A stretch of 64,000 nucleotides of DNA. Origin: Bacillota bacterium (GTDB lineage Bacteria; Bacillota; Clostridia; Peptostreptococcales; Anaerovoracaceae). The translations under genes and the position numbers were made by a program. A model generated the notes under the pieces. It saw nothing but the letters and a program-made list of their open reading frames with translations. It was not told the DNA's origin and did no database searches. The stretch lies in the NCBI GenBank assembly GCA_030526355.1, contig JAUNDC010000007.1:25492-89491 (forward strand). The letters are read 5' to 3'. The first letter of the stretch is position 1; each line of letters opens with the position of its first letter. Of this stretch, positions 44,791-54,550 are shown one piece after another.

Positions 44791-45736
44791 ATATATTCTG
44801 GGAATAGATACCAGTAATTACAAAACATCTGTTGCGGTGGTGGATGACGATAAGAATATAATATGCGATTACCGCAGATTTCTTGAGGTCAAACAGGGCG
44901 GGAAAGGATTAAGGCAATCCGACGCCCTTTTTCAGCATATCAGAAATCTGCCGGAGCTTGCAGAAAAAATAAGAGAATCATTTGATGGCGAGTTCAGTGC
45001 TGTTGCATTTTCATCAAAACCCCGCCCTGCAGAGGGCTCGTATATGCCGGTATTTCTGGCCGGTAAAAGCTATGGAAGAACACTTGCTGCGGCGATGAAT
45101 ATTCCTTTTGCTGCTTTCTCACATCAGGAGGGGCATATTGAAGCTATTAAAGCTTATTCAGAATTAAAGAACAGTAATAATTTTCTGGCGTGTCACTTTT
45201 CGGGAGGAACATGTGAAGTGCTGGAGGTTTCATCAAGTGAAACAGGATATGATATTGATATAATCGGAGGGTCACTTGATATTTCCATGGGGCAGGTTAT
45301 TGACAGAGCCGGCGTGGCTATGGGAATGAAGTTTCCATCAGGAGAAAAAATGGACAGGCTTGCCATGACCGCTGATGATGTCACGCAGCTGCTTACCGCA
45401 GTTAAAGTTAAAGATTGCAGAATAAACCTTTCAGGAATAGATACGCAGATAAAGAGACGGTTGAGTGAAAACAATACTGTGGATCCATGTTTTATCCGGG
45501 AAATATTCATAAAGCTGTCAGATGCCGCTTCACAGATGCTTGTACAGGCATCCGAAAAAACAGGTATAAATGATATAATCATGGCAGGAGGTGTATCCTC
45601 CAGCTGTTTTATCCGTGAAAACATGAAGGAATATATGCGCAAATCCGGTATAAATCTTGTGTTTGATGATAGAAATCTTGCTCAGGATAATGCTGTGGGT
45701 ACAGCGCTTCTGGGAGGTAGATACATATGGCGCTGA
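44777..45736 (+). CDS. TsaD/Kae1-like protein (O-sialoglycoprotein endopeptidase family), paralogue
   Basis: 319 aa from ATG 44777. ASKHA fold of the TsaD family: GIDTSNYKTSVAVVDD at the N-terminus and the metal-binding H116-Q-E-G-H120 motif, then IIMAGGVSSSCFIRENM and DNAVGTALLG. True TsaD makes t6A37 in tRNA with TsaB, TsaE and TsaC; none of these is adjacent, and the protein is shorter and divergent, for example FSSKPRPAEGSYMPVFLAGK in place of the usual GLxGSLLVG region. It occupies the slot where Bacillus has folD, between nusB and xseA. Role unknown: a second t6A-like activity or another ATP-dependent carbamoyl transfer. Confidence 0.8.
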   Translation: MKNSKYILGIDTSNYKTSVAVVDDDKNIICDYRRFLEVKQGGKGLRQSDALFQHIRNLPELAEKIRESFDGEFSAVAFSSKPRPAEGSYMPVFLAGKSYGRTLAAAMNIPFAAFSHQEGHIEAIKAYSELKNSNNFLACHFSGGTCEVLEVSSSETGYDIDIIGGSLDISMGQVIDRAGVAMGMKFPSGEKMDRLAMTADDVTQLLTAVKVKDCRINLSGIDTQIKRRLSENNTVDPCFIREIFIKLSDAASQMLVQASEKTGINDIIMAGGVSSSCFIRENMKEYMRKSGINLVFDDRNLAQDNAVGTALLGGRYIWR

Positions 45737-46938
45737 AACCTGTAAGAGTATCTCAGTTAAACAGCTACATCAAAAGGCTGCTGCAGACCGATCCTATACT
45801 TGGAAATGTATCAGTAATAGGTGAAATTTCAAATCTGAAATTTCACAGCTCAGGTCATGTTTATTTTTCACTGAAGGATGAAAGCAGCAAGGTAAACTGC
45901 TTCCTTCCTGCAGATACTTTTGCCGGATTGACATGCCGTCTTGAGGAAGGCATAGAAGTTACCGCATCGGGATACATTTATCTTTATGAACGGGGCGGCA
46001 CATATTCTATAAATATCAGAACGATTGAGATCTCAGGACAGGGAGAACTGGCTGCAAAATTTCTGAAGCTTAAACAGAAGCTAGAGGCAGAAGGGATTTT
46101 TGACAAAGCTCATAAAAAACCAATACCTTCGTTTCCATATAAGGTCGCTGTTGTTACATCAGAAACCGGTGCAGCAGTCAGAGATATAATAAAGACGATA
46201 AAACGAAAAAACAATTTTACAGATATAATTGTTTATCCTGTGCTTGTTCAGGGACATGGGGCAGCAGGGGAAATATCTTCAGCTATAGATGATCTGAATA
46301 GGAATTATCATGATATTGATGTAATAATTACCGGCAGAGGGGGAGGCTCTATTGAGGAACTGTGGGCATTTAATGAGGAAGAGGTGGCTCGAAGTATATA
46401 TAACTCAAGAATTCCCGTTATATCTGCTGTAGGACATGAAACAGATTTCACAATTGCGGATTTCGCTGCTGATCTGAGGGCGGAAACTCCAACGGCAGCA
46501 GCAGAACGTGCTGTTCCTGACACGGGAGCCCTTCGGGATAACCTTAATAATATGCACAATGAGATTACAGAAGCGCTAAGGCTTCAAATGGATAAAAAGA
46601 AACAACGACTCGAAATGCTTAATCCTGATATGTTCAGCAGGGATATACGTAGCAGAGCCGTGATGGACAGGATAAAGCTGGATAACCTTTTCCAGAGCAT
46701 GGGGGACAGGCTGTCATCGTATGTTTCTAATTACAGAAACAGAATTGCAGTCATGAAAGAAATTCTTGACACCTGCAATCCTGAAAATGTCCTTCAGAAA
46801 GGATATTCAGTATTAACAGACAGTAATGGCAATATTGTAAAAAGCACTGCACAGCTTACAGCTAAACAGGCTGTAACCATCAGGATGGCGCAGGGCAGAG
46901 CAGAAGCTGTGATTAAATCTATCATGGAGGATTCATAA
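45727..46938 (+). CDS. xseA: Exodeoxyribonuclease VII large subunit
   Basis: 403 aa. Catalytic subunit of the single-strand DNA exonuclease. N-terminal OB fold (about 1-100: VRVSQLNSYIKRLLQTDPILGNV, GEISNLKFHSSGHVYFSLKDE) and catalytic region with GHGAAGEI, IITGRGGGSIEELWAFNEEEVARSI and AVGHETDFTIADF (about 155-250), then a coiled-coil arm. Overlaps the TsaD-like gene by 10 nt. Confidence 0.96.
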   Translation: MALKPVRVSQLNSYIKRLLQTDPILGNVSVIGEISNLKFHSSGHVYFSLKDESSKVNCFLPADTFAGLTCRLEEGIEVTASGYIYLYERGGTYSINIRTIEISGQGELAAKFLKLKQKLEAEGIFDKAHKKPIPSFPYKVAVVTSETGAAVRDIIKTIKRKNNFTDIIVYPVLVQGHGAAGEISSAIDDLNRNYHDIDVIITGRGGGSIEELWAFNEEEVARSIYNSRIPVISAVGHETDFTIADFAADLRAETPTAAAERAVPDTGALRDNLNNMHNEITEALRLQMDKKKQRLEMLNPDMFSRDIRSRAVMDRIKLDNLFQSMGDRLSSYVSNYRNRIAVMKEILDTCNPENVLQKGYSVLTDSNGNIVKSTAQLTAKQAVTIRMAQGRAEAVIKSIMEDS

Positions 46939-46939
46939 T

Positions 46940-47128
46940 ATGGGTGAAAACAAGAAGAGCTTTGAAGAAACGATGAAGAAGCTTGAGGAAGCATCAGCAA
47001 AGCTGAAATCAGATAATATTCCTCTAGAAGAAGCAATCAGATGTTATGAAGAGGGCGTTGCATATTACAAAGAGTGTATTGAAATATTGGACAAGGCAGA
47101 GCAGAAAATACAGACTTTAACAAAATGA
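46940..47128 (+). CDS. xseB: Exodeoxyribonuclease VII small subunit
   Basis: 62 aa, usual length. Two helices; SFEETMKKLEEASAKL and PLEEAIRCYEEGVAYY are the family motifs. It coats the XseA coiled-coil arms. Starts 1 nt after xseA. Confidence 0.95.
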   Translation: MGENKKSFEETMKKLEEASAKLKSDNIPLEEAIRCYEEGVAYYKECIEILDKAEQKIQTLTK

Positions 47129-47141
47129 GGAGGTGTACACA

Positions 47142-48038
47142 GTGAACGATTTTACATTTGAAGACTACAAAGCCTATTTTGAAGAGCATATTATGGATTT
47201 CATACCTGATGTTGACCATAAAAGTATTACGTTATATGAAGCGATGAAATACAGCTTGTCTTCCGGAGGAAAAAGAATCAGACCGATACTTCTACTGGCA
47301 GCCTGTGATTTCTGCGGAGGAAAAATCGAAGAGGCACTTCCTTATGCCTGTGCTATCGAATATATTCATACCTATTCACTTATTCATGACGATCTTCCAT
47401 GCATGGATAATGATGAGCTTAGAAGGGGAAGACCTACAAATCATATCGTATATGGAGAAGCTATGGCTACACTTGCCGGCGATGGACTTCAGTCTGCTGC
47501 CTTCGAAGCTATGAACAGAGATATGCTTCTGTATTTTGATGATGCTGATGCACTGAAACGCAGAATACGTGCATCATATGAAATCAGCAAGGGCTCGGGC
47601 TGCAGAGGAATCGTTGCCGGGCAGGTGGCTGATATGGAAGCTGAGGATAAGAGCAGCTCCAGAGAAATGCTTGACTATATTCATCTGACTAAAACAGCTG
47701 CACTTATAGTAGCTGCAGTTCGGGCGGGAGCACAGCTTGGTAAACCGGATGCGGAGCTTCTCGAAAACCTTACTATATACGCCGAAAACCTCGGTCTTGC
47801 ATTTCAGATATGTGACGACATTCTGGATGTTGAAGGTCTTGAAGAAGAAATGGGTAAAAAAGCTGGGATGGATATGGTTAATAAGAAAGCAACATACCCG
47901 GGTCTATATGGTATCGATGAATCAAAAAAACGGCTCAACGACCTGACTGATACAGCTATAGATGCTTTATCACAGTATTATGACAATGCAGAAGTTCTGA
48001 CAAAACTTGCAAAAGATTTAGCAGTAAGAGGTAAATAA
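47142..48038 (+). CDS. ispA: Farnesyl diphosphate synthase-type polyprenyl synthase
   Basis: 298 aa. Condenses isopentenyl diphosphate with allylic diphosphates (FPP/GPP synthase type). First Asp-rich motif D83-D84-x4-D in HDDLPCMDND and second ICDDILDVEG (about residue 225). The residue pattern before the first motif (YIHTYSLIHDD) fits short-chain synthases. Start is GTG 47142, 8 nt after AGGAGG; the upstream GTG at 47133 overlaps that site. Directly followed by dxs, as in most Firmicutes. Confidence 0.93.
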   Translation: MNDFTFEDYKAYFEEHIMDFIPDVDHKSITLYEAMKYSLSSGGKRIRPILLLAACDFCGGKIEEALPYACAIEYIHTYSLIHDDLPCMDNDELRRGRPTNHIVYGEAMATLAGDGLQSAAFEAMNRDMLLYFDDADALKRRIRASYEISKGSGCRGIVAGQVADMEAEDKSSSREMLDYIHLTKTAALIVAAVRAGAQLGKPDAELLENLTIYAENLGLAFQICDDILDVEGLEEEMGKKAGMDMVNKKATYPGLYGIDESKKRLNDLTDTAIDALSQYYDNAEVLTKLAKDLAVRGK

Positions 48039-48039
48039 T

Positions 48040-49905
48040 ATGAACAGATATCTGTTGGAACATAGTTTTCCGCAGGACCTTAAAAATATGAGCTATGATG
48101 AGCTTGAGCTGCTCAGCTATGAGATTCGTGATTTTCTTATTGAGGAAATATCAAAGACAGGAGGTCACCTGTCTTCGAACTTGGGAATAGTCGAGCTCAC
48201 GATAGCACTTCATAAAGTATTTAATACACCGGAAGATAAAATAATATGGGACGTAGGCCATCAAAGCTATGTCCATAAGATCCTGACAGGACGGGCAGAA
48301 AAGTTCCCGACACTTCGCCAGATGGGAGGTATGAGCGGTTTTCCAAAAAGCAATGAAAGTGAATTTGATGTTTTCGATACCGGTCACAGCAGCACATCTG
48401 TTTCTTTGGGACTTGGGCTTGCAGCAGCAAGAGATCTGTCAGGAGAGAAGCATGAGATTATCTCAGTTATAGGAGATGGTGCCATGACTGGAGGAGCAGC
48501 CTTCGAAGCACTGAATAACGTTGATAATCTTAATACTAAGCTGATAGTGATATTAAATGATAACGGAATGTCAATATCACCGAATACAGGTGGGTTTCCC
48601 AAATATCTCGGACGTCTTCGCAGCTCCAGGAAATACCTTTCAATGAAGGCACAGATAAAGAAAAACGTTTCCAAGGTTCCTTTAATCGGAGATGATATAG
48701 TTGCTGGAATACACTATGCCAAGGATACCATTAAGTATGCAGTTATTGATGGGGTTATGTTTGAAGAGCTCGGGTTCAGATATTTCGGCCCTGTGGATGG
48801 ACACGATATAAAAGAGCTGTGTGAAACTCTTGAGCTTGCCAGAACTGCAGAAGGCCCTGTTTTTATCCATGTAATGACTCAGAAGGGCAAAGGTTACAGT
48901 AAAGCCGAGGCAAATCCCAATGTGTTCCATGGAATCGGTCCGTTTGATATGGAAACAGGCAAGGTACTGAGCAGACCGGCTGCTCCATCATATTCAAGAA
49001 TTTTTGGAAACAAGCTCATTGAGATGGCAGGAAAAGATAAAAAAATAGTAGCGGTCAGCGCTGCCATGATAGAAGGTACAGGACTTGACCAGTTTATCAG
49101 CAGATTTCCGGAAAGGACATTTGATGTCGGCATTGCCGAAGGACATGCAGTGACATTTGCTGCCGGTCTTGCAAAGGCAGGATTCAGACCATTTGTGGCA
49201 ATTTATTCGACCTTTCTGCAGAGAGCATATGATCAGATAATAGAAGACGTATGCCTGCAGAACCTTCCGGTGACATTATGTATAGACAGAGCTGGTATAG
49301 TAGGTGCAGATGGAGAAACCCATCATGGGATATTCGATATCAGCTATCTAAGAAACATTCCGAATATGACTGTGCTTGCTCCGAAGGACGGCAGTGAGCT
49401 GGAGAAAATGATGGAATATGCACTTACGCTTAACGGACCATGCGCTATACGTTATCCTAGAGGCGCTGCTGCAATTTCACAGTCACAGGACGATTCGTTT
49501 TCACCGGGAAAGGCACAGCAGCTTAAAAACGGCAGTGATACTGAAATATGGGCAGCGGGGCCTATGGTGCAGCATGCTTTGGATGCTGCAGAGATTCTGT
49601 CACATCGAGGAATAAGCGCAGGAGTTGTAAATATAGCGACTCTTAAACCATTAGATAAAGACAAACTGATTGAAGCAGGTTCAAAATATCCGTTAATTGC
49701 AACAATAGAGGACAATCTTCTGTCAGGCGGAACAGGAGAGGAGATTGCAGCAGCTCTGACCGGAAGCAATACCAGAGTTTTAAACTTCGGTTGGCCACAG
49801 AAATTCATTGAACATGGAACCTGTCAGGAGCTTTACCATAAATACGGTATGGACCCAGAGTCCATAGCAGAAAGGATTGTACAGGAATTTGAAAAAAAGG
49901 CTTGA
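48040..49905 (+). CDS. dxs: 1-deoxy-D-xylulose-5-phosphate synthase
   Basis: 621 aa. First enzyme of the MEP isoprenoid pathway, joining pyruvate and glyceraldehyde 3-phosphate with thiamine diphosphate. ThDP motif GDGAMTGGAAFEALNN (about residues 146-161), the conserved TQKGKGY (about 282), and transketolase pyrimidine-binding DRAGIVGADGETHHG (about 416-430). Starts 1 nt after ispA. Its 3' end overlaps tlyA by 17 nt. Confidence 0.97.
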   Translation: MNRYLLEHSFPQDLKNMSYDELELLSYEIRDFLIEEISKTGGHLSSNLGIVELTIALHKVFNTPEDKIIWDVGHQSYVHKILTGRAEKFPTLRQMGGMSGFPKSNESEFDVFDTGHSSTSVSLGLGLAAARDLSGEKHEIISVIGDGAMTGGAAFEALNNVDNLNTKLIVILNDNGMSISPNTGGFPKYLGRLRSSRKYLSMKAQIKKNVSKVPLIGDDIVAGIHYAKDTIKYAVIDGVMFEELGFRYFGPVDGHDIKELCETLELARTAEGPVFIHVMTQKGKGYSKAEANPNVFHGIGPFDMETGKVLSRPAAPSYSRIFGNKLIEMAGKDKKIVAVSAAMIEGTGLDQFISRFPERTFDVGIAEGHAVTFAAGLAKAGFRPFVAIYSTFLQRAYDQIIEDVCLQNLPVTLCIDRAGIVGADGETHHGIFDISYLRNIPNMTVLAPKDGSELEKMMEYALTLNGPCAIRYPRGAAAISQSQDDSFSPGKAQQLKNGSDTEIWAAGPMVQHALDAAEILSHRGISAGVVNIATLKPLDKDKLIEAGSKYPLIATIEDNLLSGGTGEEIAAALTGSNTRVLNFGWPQKFIEHGTCQELYHKYGMDPESIAERIVQEFEKKA

Positions 49906-50680
49906 TATCGTTCTTACAGAGAAAAACCTGTTCCAGTCAAGAGAGAAGGCCAAAGCTTCGATAATGGCAGGACTGGTATATGTTGACGGGCAGCGTGTGG
50001 ATAAACCTGGAACTCCTGTTAAAGATACTGCAGAAATCACCATTAAGGAAAGTCTCTGTCCGTATGTAAGCAGAGGTGGTCTTAAGCTGGAAAAAGCACT
50101 TGAGATGTTTGATTTTACGTTAGAGGGCACAACAGCAGTAGATATCGGAGCATCTACAGGAGGATTTACAGATTGTATGCTCCAGAACGGAGCAAAAAAA
50201 GTATTTGCCATAGATGTAGGATATGGACAGCTTGACTGGAAGCTGAGAAACGATTCCCGTGTCATAAATATGGAAAAGGTAAATATCAGATATCTTGATA
50301 CTGATACAGTAGATAAGGATATTGATTTTATTAGCATAGATGTTTCGTTTATCTCATTAAAGCTTGTTTTTCCTGTGGCTTCGCAGCTGCTTTCTGAATC
50401 AGGAAGCATTGTCTGTCTGGTAAAACCACAGTTTGAAGCAGGCAGAAATCAGGTTGGCAAAAAAGGGATAGTACGTGATCCTGAGGTGCATAAAGAAGTT
50501 ATAAAAAATGTTGCAGAATATGCATATAACAATGGGTTTTACTGCCATGGACTTACGTTTTCACCGGTTACGGGTACTAAAGGAAACATAGAGTATCTGA
50601 TGTTTCTCAAAAAAACACCGTACGATGGAGACATAGATATAGATGGTACAGTTAAATGCTCCCATGAGGAGTTAGTATAA
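49889..50680 (+). CDS. tlyA: TlyA family rRNA 2'-O-methyltransferase
   Basis: 263 aa. S4 RNA-binding domain (about 1-60: KKRLDIVLTEKNLFQSREKA) joined to an FtsJ-like methyltransferase (about 60-245; SAM motif DIGASTGGFTDCML, CLVKPQFEAGR). In other bacteria TlyA methylates 16S C1409 and 23S C1920, or 23S only for the short type. I place the start at TTG 49889, which gives the usual MKKRLD start, about 12 nt after AAAGGA. nadK, argR and recN, which commonly follow, are absent. Confidence 0.92.
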   Translation: MKKRLDIVLTEKNLFQSREKAKASIMAGLVYVDGQRVDKPGTPVKDTAEITIKESLCPYVSRGGLKLEKALEMFDFTLEGTTAVDIGASTGGFTDCMLQNGAKKVFAIDVGYGQLDWKLRNDSRVINMEKVNIRYLDTDTVDKDIDFISIDVSFISLKLVFPVASQLLSESGSIVCLVKPQFEAGRNQVGKKGIVRDPEVHKEVIKNVAEYAYNNGFYCHGLTFSPVTGTKGNIEYLMFLKKTPYDGDIDIDGTVKCSHEELV

Positions 50681-50712
50681 TAAAATGATTTTAAGAGTAA
50701 AGGAGAAGAAAG

Positions 50713-51912
50713 ATGCAGTTATCAAAGAGAGTTAACTCAATGCAGCATTCACCGATTAGAAGATTCAATGTCTATGCCATTGAAGCAGAGAAAAAAGGCA
50801 AGAAGGTTTATCACCTGAATATCGGACAGCCTGACATTGAAACACCGCCATGCTTTATGGAGGCTATCAGAGATTTTGACAAGAAAGTTGTAGCATATTC
50901 TGAATCCGGTGGCGAAACAGTCCTGCAGGATGCCATTTCAAATTATTTCAGACAGTACAGCATGGACTTCGGAAGGAAGGATATAATCATTACGAATGGA
51001 GGCTCTGAAGCCCTTAATATGATTTTCACATCAATTCTGGATCCTGATGATGAGGTTCTGATCGCAGAGCCATTTTATACAAATTATCACACATTTGTCA
51101 CAGCAGCAGGAGGAAAAGTGGTTCCACTCACTACAAAGGCAGAAGACGGATATGATTTTGCCAAGAAGGAACTTATTGAAGCTGCTATAACAGAAAAAAC
51201 AAAGGCGATCTGCTGTATCAGCCCTGGAAACCCTACAGGAAGAGTTCTTACTCTGGACGATATGAAACTGATAGGAGAAATTGCAAAAGCACACGACCTC
51301 TGGATAATTGCTGATGAGGTTTACAGAGAATTTGCATACGACAACAGAGATGTAACATCCTTCGGTATGCTGCCTGATCTTCAGGACAGAGTTATTATTG
51401 TTGATTCAGTTTCCAAGAGATTTTCTGCATGCGGAGCAAGAATCGGATGTATAGTAAGCAAAAATCCAGAGCTTATGGACGGCATCATGAAAATAGCACA
51501 GGGAAGACTCTGCTGTCCTACCCTTGATCAGATAGGAGCGGCTGCGCTTTATAATCTTGATAAATCATACTATGATGAAGTAAAGGCTGAATATGAAGCC
51601 AGAAGAGATGTTGTATATGAAGAGCTCATGAAAATCCCTGGAGTTATATGTCAGAAGCCGGGCGGTGCATTTTATATGACAGCTAAGCTTCCGGTAGCTG
51701 ATATTGAGGATTTCCTGATTTATATGCTTACAGAATTTGAAGATAACGGAGAAACTGCCATGTTTACTCCGGCAGAAGGATTCTATGGAACAAAAGGTCT
51801 CGGCAGTGATGAGATGCGTATGGCATATGTATTGAAGAAGGAAGATATGAGAAGAGCGGTAGAGCTTATCAGACTCGGTATGGAAAGCTATAATAAAAAA
51901 CATGCAAAATAA
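50713..51912 (+). CDS. Class I/II PLP-dependent aminotransferase (aspartate/aromatic type)
   Basis: 399 aa, RBS AAAGGAGAAGAAAG. Fold type I: YSESGGETVLQDAIS, NPTGRVLTLDD, DEVYREFAYD and the PLP-lysine motif SVSKRFSACGARIG (K around residue 236). Most like the aspartate or aromatic aminotransferases of clostridia; substrate specificity cannot be read from the sequence. A TATAAT at 50676-50681 with no -35 may give separate transcription. Confidence 0.88.
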   Translation: MQLSKRVNSMQHSPIRRFNVYAIEAEKKGKKVYHLNIGQPDIETPPCFMEAIRDFDKKVVAYSESGGETVLQDAISNYFRQYSMDFGRKDIIITNGGSEALNMIFTSILDPDDEVLIAEPFYTNYHTFVTAAGGKVVPLTTKAEDGYDFAKKELIEAAITEKTKAICCISPGNPTGRVLTLDDMKLIGEIAKAHDLWIIADEVYREFAYDNRDVTSFGMLPDLQDRVIIVDSVSKRFSACGARIGCIVSKNPELMDGIMKIAQGRLCCPTLDQIGAAALYNLDKSYYDEVKAEYEARRDVVYEELMKIPGVICQKPGGAFYMTAKLPVADIEDFLIYMLTEFEDNGETAMFTPAEGFYGTKGLGSDEMRMAYVLKKEDMRRAVELIRLGMESYNKKHAK

Positions 51913-51934
51913 TTTAAACAAGAGGTAAGACACA

Positions 51935-54550
51935 ATGACAGCATCAAAGCTATCACCTATGATGAAACAATATATGGATATAAAAGCAGAATATCATGAT
52001 TGTATCCTGTTTTTCAGGCTTGGCGATTTTTATGAAATGTTTTTTGATGATGCTGTGCTGGCTTCTCGTGAGCTGGAACTTACCTTGACCGGTAAAAACT
52101 GCGGCATGGAGGAAAGGGCACCGATGTGTGGTGTTCCTTTCCATTCAGCCGATACTTATATATCACGATTGATAAACAAAGGATATAAGGTGGCCATATG
52201 TGAACAGACCGAAGATCCTGCTTCATCCAAGGGAATCGTAAAACGGGAAGTTATTCAGATAGTCACCCCCGGTACTGTACTCAGCAGTACTATGCTCAAT
52301 GAAAAGGAAAACAATTATATTGCTTCAATAAGCTCTGATGACAGATCAACAGGTCTGGCATACTGCGATATTTCCACCGGTGAAATATGCCTTACGGCTC
52401 TGACTGGCAAAGATCGTGAGGAAGCTCTTGTCAATGAGCTTGTCAAGATAAATGCCAGAGAGGTGATTCTCAGAGAGACCGATAATGAAGCCGTTGATAT
52501 AGACAAAATCAAGCCTGTTATCGAGGCTTATTTTAATTTACTTAACGAAGAATATTACAAAGCTGACGCAGTAAGAAATGCAATACTGAGACAGTTCAAT
52601 GTTACAGCTCTTCTGGGGCTCGGTATTGAGGAAGGTACAGCGGCTGAGGCGGCACTTGGAGCATTGCTTATATACCTTCATGAAACACAGAAAAACAGCC
52701 TTGCACATATAGTAAATTTAAATACATATTCCACGGGACAGCATATGTCTCTTGATAAATCGACAATAAAAAATCTGGAGCTTACAGAGACTCTCTTCGA
52801 AAAAAAGCTTCAGGGTTCACTTCTTGGCGTACTTGATAAAACCCGGACTGCAATGGGCTCAAGAAAAATGAAGCAGTGGCTCAAGGAGCCTCTGAACGAT
52901 GTGAATATGATAAATTCCAGACTGGATGCTGTTGAAGTGCTGTCAGATGATATATTGAGGAGAAACAATATAAAGGAACATCTGAAGCATGTTTATGATT
53001 TCGAAAGACTTACAGGCAGAATTGCCTGCGGGACAGCAAACGGCAAGGATATGACTGCCTTAAAATCGTCATGCTTTGTTCTGCCTGATATCAAATCAGA
53101 GCTGGAGGAAACCGGTTCGGAGCTTCTTGATGAACTGAATCAGCAGATACATGCCCTTCAGGATGTCTATCAGCTTATTGACGCCGGTATAGTTGATGAT
53201 GCTCCCTTTACAATAAAAGAAGGCGGTATAATCAAAGAAGGTTATTCTGCAGAGCTTGATGAGCTAAAAGCATCCATAAAGGATGCACAGGACTGGATAG
53301 CAGGTCTGGAAAGCAGCGAAAGAGAACGGACAGGCATAAAGAACCTCAAGGTTGGCTTTAACAAAGTATTCGGATATTATCTGGAGGTTACGAAGTCATA
53401 CTATGAACTGATACCGGATAATTATATACGTAAACAGACACTTGCCAACTGTGAGCGATTCATAACCCCGGAGCTGAAAGAAACTGAAAGACTTGTGCTG
53501 AATGCAGAATCAAAAATTAATCAGAAAGAATACGAGCTCTTTACGGAAATACGCCAGATGGTTCAGAAATATGTCAATGACATTCAGGAGACATCCAGGG
53601 CAATTGCGTCCCTCGATGTCCTGACATCCTTTGCTGATGTCAGCGACCGATATGATTACGTTAAACCTGAGGTGGACGAAAACGATGAAATAATGATACG
53701 CGGCGGCAGACATCCTGTAATTGAGCGTACCATACGAAATGGAATATTTGTGAATAATGATACATATCTCAACAAACATGATGCAAGCCTGTTGCTGATA
53801 ACAGGTCCTAATATGTCCGGCAAATCTACATATATGCGTCAGACTGCTCTTATTGTTCTTATGGCACAGGCAGGCTGCTTCGTCCCATGTGAAAATGCAC
53901 GCATTGGAATATGTGACAGGATATTCACCAGAATAGGTGCATCAGACAACCTCTCACAGGGGCAAAGTACTTTTTTTGTTGAGATGAGTGAACTCTCATA
54001 CATTCTTAATACAGCTACTGACCGCAGTCTGGTTATACTGGATGAAATAGGCAGAGGCACAAGTACATATGATGGTCTTTCCATTGCCTGGTCAGCTGCA
54101 GAGTACCTGTCAGAGCCTTCAAGAAAAATCAGGACCCTGTTTGCTACTCATTATCATGAGATGACTGCTCTGGAAGACACTATTGAAGGCATAAAGAACC
54201 TCAATGTTGATGTTGCTGAAGAAAATGGTGATGTTGTCTTTCTTCACAAGATAATTGAAGGAAGTGCCAGCAGAAGCTACGGTATACACGTTGCAAAGCT
54301 TGCAGGAGCACCTTCCGAGCTTCTGTACAAGGCTGAGGCGCATCTTGAAGCCCTTGAGAATGGAGCTTCAGGCGCTGAAATTTATGAGAGTGATAAACCG
54401 GATAAATATCAGCCAGATGAAGAACGACAGCTTTCTTTCTTTGAACTGGCTCCTGACCCTGTAATAACCAGGATCAGAGATCTTGACCTGATGAATACTA
54501 CACCTTCACAGGCATTAAAAATACTGGAGGAACTCAAAGAGCTTCTATGA
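51935..54550 (+). CDS. mutS: DNA mismatch repair protein MutS
   Basis: 871 aa. Recognises mismatches. N-terminal mismatch domain with the F-x-E motif in FRLGDFYEMFFDDA (about residues 28-41), connector and lever domains, clamp, and ATPase with Walker A GPNMSGKST near residue 624, then STFFVEMSE and DEIGRGTSTYDG. A C-terminal tail (about 800-871) carries a dimer/tetramer motif. RBS AAGAGG. Overlaps mutL by 4 nt. Confidence 0.97.
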   Translation: MTASKLSPMMKQYMDIKAEYHDCILFFRLGDFYEMFFDDAVLASRELELTLTGKNCGMEERAPMCGVPFHSADTYISRLINKGYKVAICEQTEDPASSKGIVKREVIQIVTPGTVLSSTMLNEKENNYIASISSDDRSTGLAYCDISTGEICLTALTGKDREEALVNELVKINAREVILRETDNEAVDIDKIKPVIEAYFNLLNEEYYKADAVRNAILRQFNVTALLGLGIEEGTAAEAALGALLIYLHETQKNSLAHIVNLNTYSTGQHMSLDKSTIKNLELTETLFEKKLQGSLLGVLDKTRTAMGSRKMKQWLKEPLNDVNMINSRLDAVEVLSDDILRRNNIKEHLKHVYDFERLTGRIACGTANGKDMTALKSSCFVLPDIKSELEETGSELLDELNQQIHALQDVYQLIDAGIVDDAPFTIKEGGIIKEGYSAELDELKASIKDAQDWIAGLESSERERTGIKNLKVGFNKVFGYYLEVTKSYYELIPDNYIRKQTLANCERFITPELKETERLVLNAESKINQKEYELFTEIRQMVQKYVNDIQETSRAIASLDVLTSFADVSDRYDYVKPEVDENDEIMIRGGRHPVIERTIRNGIFVNNDTYLNKHDASLLLITGPNMSGKSTYMRQTALIVLMAQAGCFVPCENARIGICDRIFTRIGASDNLSQGQSTFFVEMSELSYILNTATDRSLVILDEIGRGTSTYDGLSIAWSAAEYLSEPSRKIRTLFATHYHEMTALEDTIEGIKNLNVDVAEENGDVVFLHKIIEGSASRSYGIHVAKLAGAPSELLYKAEAHLEALENGASGAEIYESDKPDKYQPDEERQLSFFELAPDPVITRIRDLDLMNTTPSQALKILEELKELL

